Assembly: GCA_023621975.1 (NCBI GenBank)
Contig: JAMOAC010000382.1
Span: 1 to 6,914 of the forward strand
DNA from: Bacillota bacterium
Lineage (GTDB): Bacteria; Bacillota_A; Clostridia; Acetivibrionales; DUMB01
Direction of reading: 5' to 3'
Length of the DNA: 6,914 bases
A program made the translations under genes and the position numbers. The notes beneath the pieces were generated by a model, which did not search any database, was not told the origin of the DNA, and saw only the letters and a list, made by a program, of their open reading frames with translations. This document shows, piece by piece, positions 6,148-6,914 of this stretch. The stretch's first letter is position 1. Each line of letters opens with the position of its first letter.

Positions 6148-6540
6148 CTAAAACCTGATCACTCTTGGCTCTTCGGTAAATGAATAGAAGGTGGCTGTTG
6201 CATCCTCAAAATAGAGGACCTCAGTATTGTCATCTTCCGGTGAATACATTGATTGGAGTTCCGGATAATTGTCAAGTAAATGCTTTTTTGCCTCCACTCT
6301 GTCATCCCTGATGAGCTTGCCTGACACTCTAAGCCATTTTCCGTTAGCATAAGCACATATTTCCGCTTTTGGATTTGCCTGAAGCTGTTTAGACACATCT
6401 TTTACCTTGCCTGTCTGGATATAAAGTTTGCCTTCAAAAATATCCACTGTTCCAAAAGGCCTGACTCTTGGCTGATCTCCTTCTACTGTAGCCAGATAAT
6501 ATACCCCGCATTTCTTTAAAAACTCGTAAACTTCTTCCAT
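6148..6540 (-). CDS. Small PNPOx-like flavin split-barrel protein
   Basis: A 130-aa protein of the pyridoxamine 5'-phosphate oxidase-like split beta-barrel superfamily, resembling the uncharacterised COG5015 group common in Clostridia. Seen: an N-terminal helix (EEVYEFLKKCG), first strands YYLATVEGDQPRVRPFGTV (R27, P28, F29, G30 in the usual flavin-phosphate region), LYIQTGKVKDVSKQLQANPKAEICAYA, then NGKWLRVSGKLIRDD with W69 and the C-terminal helix and strand. It is far shorter than true PdxH (about 200 aa) and lacks its C-terminal segment, so a literal pyridoxine oxidase role is not supported; FMN or another flavin-type cofactor is likely and the substrate unknown. ATG 6540 follows GGAGG (6548-6552) at 7 nt. 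It has its own strong promoter and a long palindromic leader. The mocR gene lies 294 bp downstream on the same strand. Confidence 0.85.
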   Translation of the reverse strand: MEEVYEFLKKCGVYYLATVEGDQPRVRPFGTVDIFEGKLYIQTGKVKDVSKQLQANPKAEICAYANGKWLRVSGKLIRDDRVEAKKHLLDNYPELQSMYSPEDDNTEVLYFEDATATFYSFTEEPRVIRF

Positions 6541-6558
6541 GTTTTTTCCTCCTTTTTG

Positions 6559-6706
6559 TGATAGGGGACGTTTGATAGGGGACGTTTCTCCACTTTTCGC
6601 ACTTTCGGGGTCGTTTCACTGCTTTCGGGGACGTTTCTCCACTAACGAAAGCGAAAAGTGTGAAAAAGAGAGAACTGTCCCCTTCAATGCTGAACCGTTC
6701 CCTGTC
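6559..6706. repeat. Nested palindromic element in the flavoprotein leader (copy 3)
   Basis: The 14-bp unit GATAGGGGACGTTT is tandemly doubled exactly (6560-6587), and GGGGWCGTTT recurs at 6607-6616 and 6627-6636. CACTTTTCGC (6591-6600) is the perfect complement of GCGAAAAGTG (6651-6660); with a 2-nt bulge the pairing runs on through TTTCG/CGAAA. Outside this, GGGGACGTTTCTC (6578-6590 region) pairs imperfectly with GAGAGAACTGTCCCC (6669-6683), and the outer TGATAGGGGACG (6559-6570) pairs imperfectly with the complement in 6692-6706. The arms are related to copies 1 and 2. Almost the whole element lies in the expected mRNA leader of the flavoprotein gene, ending a few nt before its ribosome binding site. 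Confidence 0.7.
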
Positions 6707-6717
6707 ATGCACCTTGT
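6692..6717 (-). repeat. 26-bp repeat, right inverted copy
   Basis: Reverse complement of 6071-6096 with one mismatch. The pair lies on either side of the flavoprotein gene, 647 bp end to end. Confidence 0.8.
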
Positions 6718-6731
6718 CTGTTTCCGGGAAC

Positions 6732-6760
6732 ATTGTAAGCAAAAACATTTTTTATGTCAA
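6732..6760 (-). promoter_or_regulatory. Promoter of the flavoprotein gene
   Basis: On the minus strand TTGACA (6755-6760), a 17-bp spacer and TACAAT (6732-6737) form a near-consensus sigma-A promoter. Transcription would start near 6725, giving a leader of about 185 nt that contains the nested palindrome. Confidence 0.82.
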
Positions 6761-6782
6761 CATAACTGTCCATTCAATATAT

Positions 6783-6810
6783 TTGACTATTGCTCCTCTG
6801 ATGATATAAT
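6783..6810 (+). promoter_or_regulatory. Divergent strong promoter for the right-edge gene
   Basis: TTGACT (6783-6788), a 16-bp spacer and TGA-TATAAT (-10 at 6805-6810) give a strong extended -10 promoter. Its -35 is only 22 bp from the oppositely facing -35 of the flavoprotein promoter, so one regulator could control both. Confidence 0.8.
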
Positions 6811-6864
6811 TATTTGAAAATAAAAAGATTTACAAAAAATTCAGCGGAAGGACATGTAAAACAT

Positions 6865-6914
6865 ATGAAAAGTACTGCAAAAACAGTTGGAATGGTAATG
6901 TTTATTACAATATT
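6865..6914 (+). CDS. Start of an unidentified gene, cut by the window edge
   Basis: ATG 6865 opens a frame that runs out of the window after 16 codons (MKSTAKTVGMVMFITI). The lysines followed by hydrophobic residues look like the beginning of a signal peptide or first membrane helix, so an exported or membrane protein is likely. GGAAGG (6846-6851) is a possible ribosome binding site but sits 13 nt away, which is long; in-frame ATGs at 6892 and 6898 are alternatives without better sites. The strong promoter 55 bp upstream supports a real gene. Too little is present to name a family. Confidence 0.5.
   Translation, partial: MKSTAKTVGMVMFITI

Noticed and set aside
6148..6540. Naming the flavoprotein PdxH (pyridoxamine 5'-phosphate oxidase).
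   Set aside because: It is only 130 aa and lacks the C-terminal PdxH region; the fold is shared by many proteins with other functions.
6560..6641. A CRISPR-like array in the GGGGACGTTT repeats.
   Set aside because: Repeat units are 10-14 bp with irregular spacing of 14, 29 and 20 bp and no unique spacers of constant length; no cas gene is present.
6434..6817. Open frames of about 90-105 codons across the palindromic leader on both strands.
   Set aside because: They run through repeats and promoters and have no supported starts or recognisable domains.

Overview
The window reads as chromosome from an anaerobic, spore-forming member of the Clostridia. It has AT-rich intergenic DNA, strong GGAGG-type ribosome binding sites, a SpoVB-type spore flippase and CtsR operator boxes. 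The overall flavour is that of the Acetivibrio/Clostridium thermocellum group, but this is an impression from protein character and not a search result.

Left part (1-3526, all + strand): an MrfB/YprB-like DnaQ-fold exonuclease with a C-terminal helical repeat region overlaps by 8 nt a hotdog-fold acyl-CoA thioesterase that carries an unusual Asn/Asp/Lys-rich N-terminal extension. An 89-bp gap later comes a 520-aa SpoVB/MurJ-family flippase. Centre (3527-4341): a small heat-shock protein (Hsp20) gene with a well-formed extended -10 promoter bracketed by two CtsR boxes. Its 3' side is packed with nested inverted repeats, and a last hairpin with a U-tract lies inside the 3' end of the next, convergent gene.

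Right part (4342-6540, - strand): a MocR/GntR-type regulator (winged helix plus PLP-dependent aminotransferase-like domain) preceded by three copies of a 12-bp direct repeat that are good operator candidates. Upstream of it is a small flavin split-barrel (PNPOx-like) gene with its own near-consensus promoter and a leader of about 185 nt filled by a nested palindrome. At the right edge a strong divergent + strand promoter drives a gene of which only the first 16 or so codons are present.

The most distinctive signal not explained by genes is a family of hairpin elements with shared arms (TGACAGGGGAYGGTTC and its complement). They occur in three intergenic places: after hsp20, between mocR and the flavoprotein gene, and in the flavoprotein leader. 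Two copies lie in opposite orientation on either side of the flavoprotein gene and share a 26-bp block with one mismatch. No CRISPR array, tRNA, rRNA, transposase or phage gene is visible.
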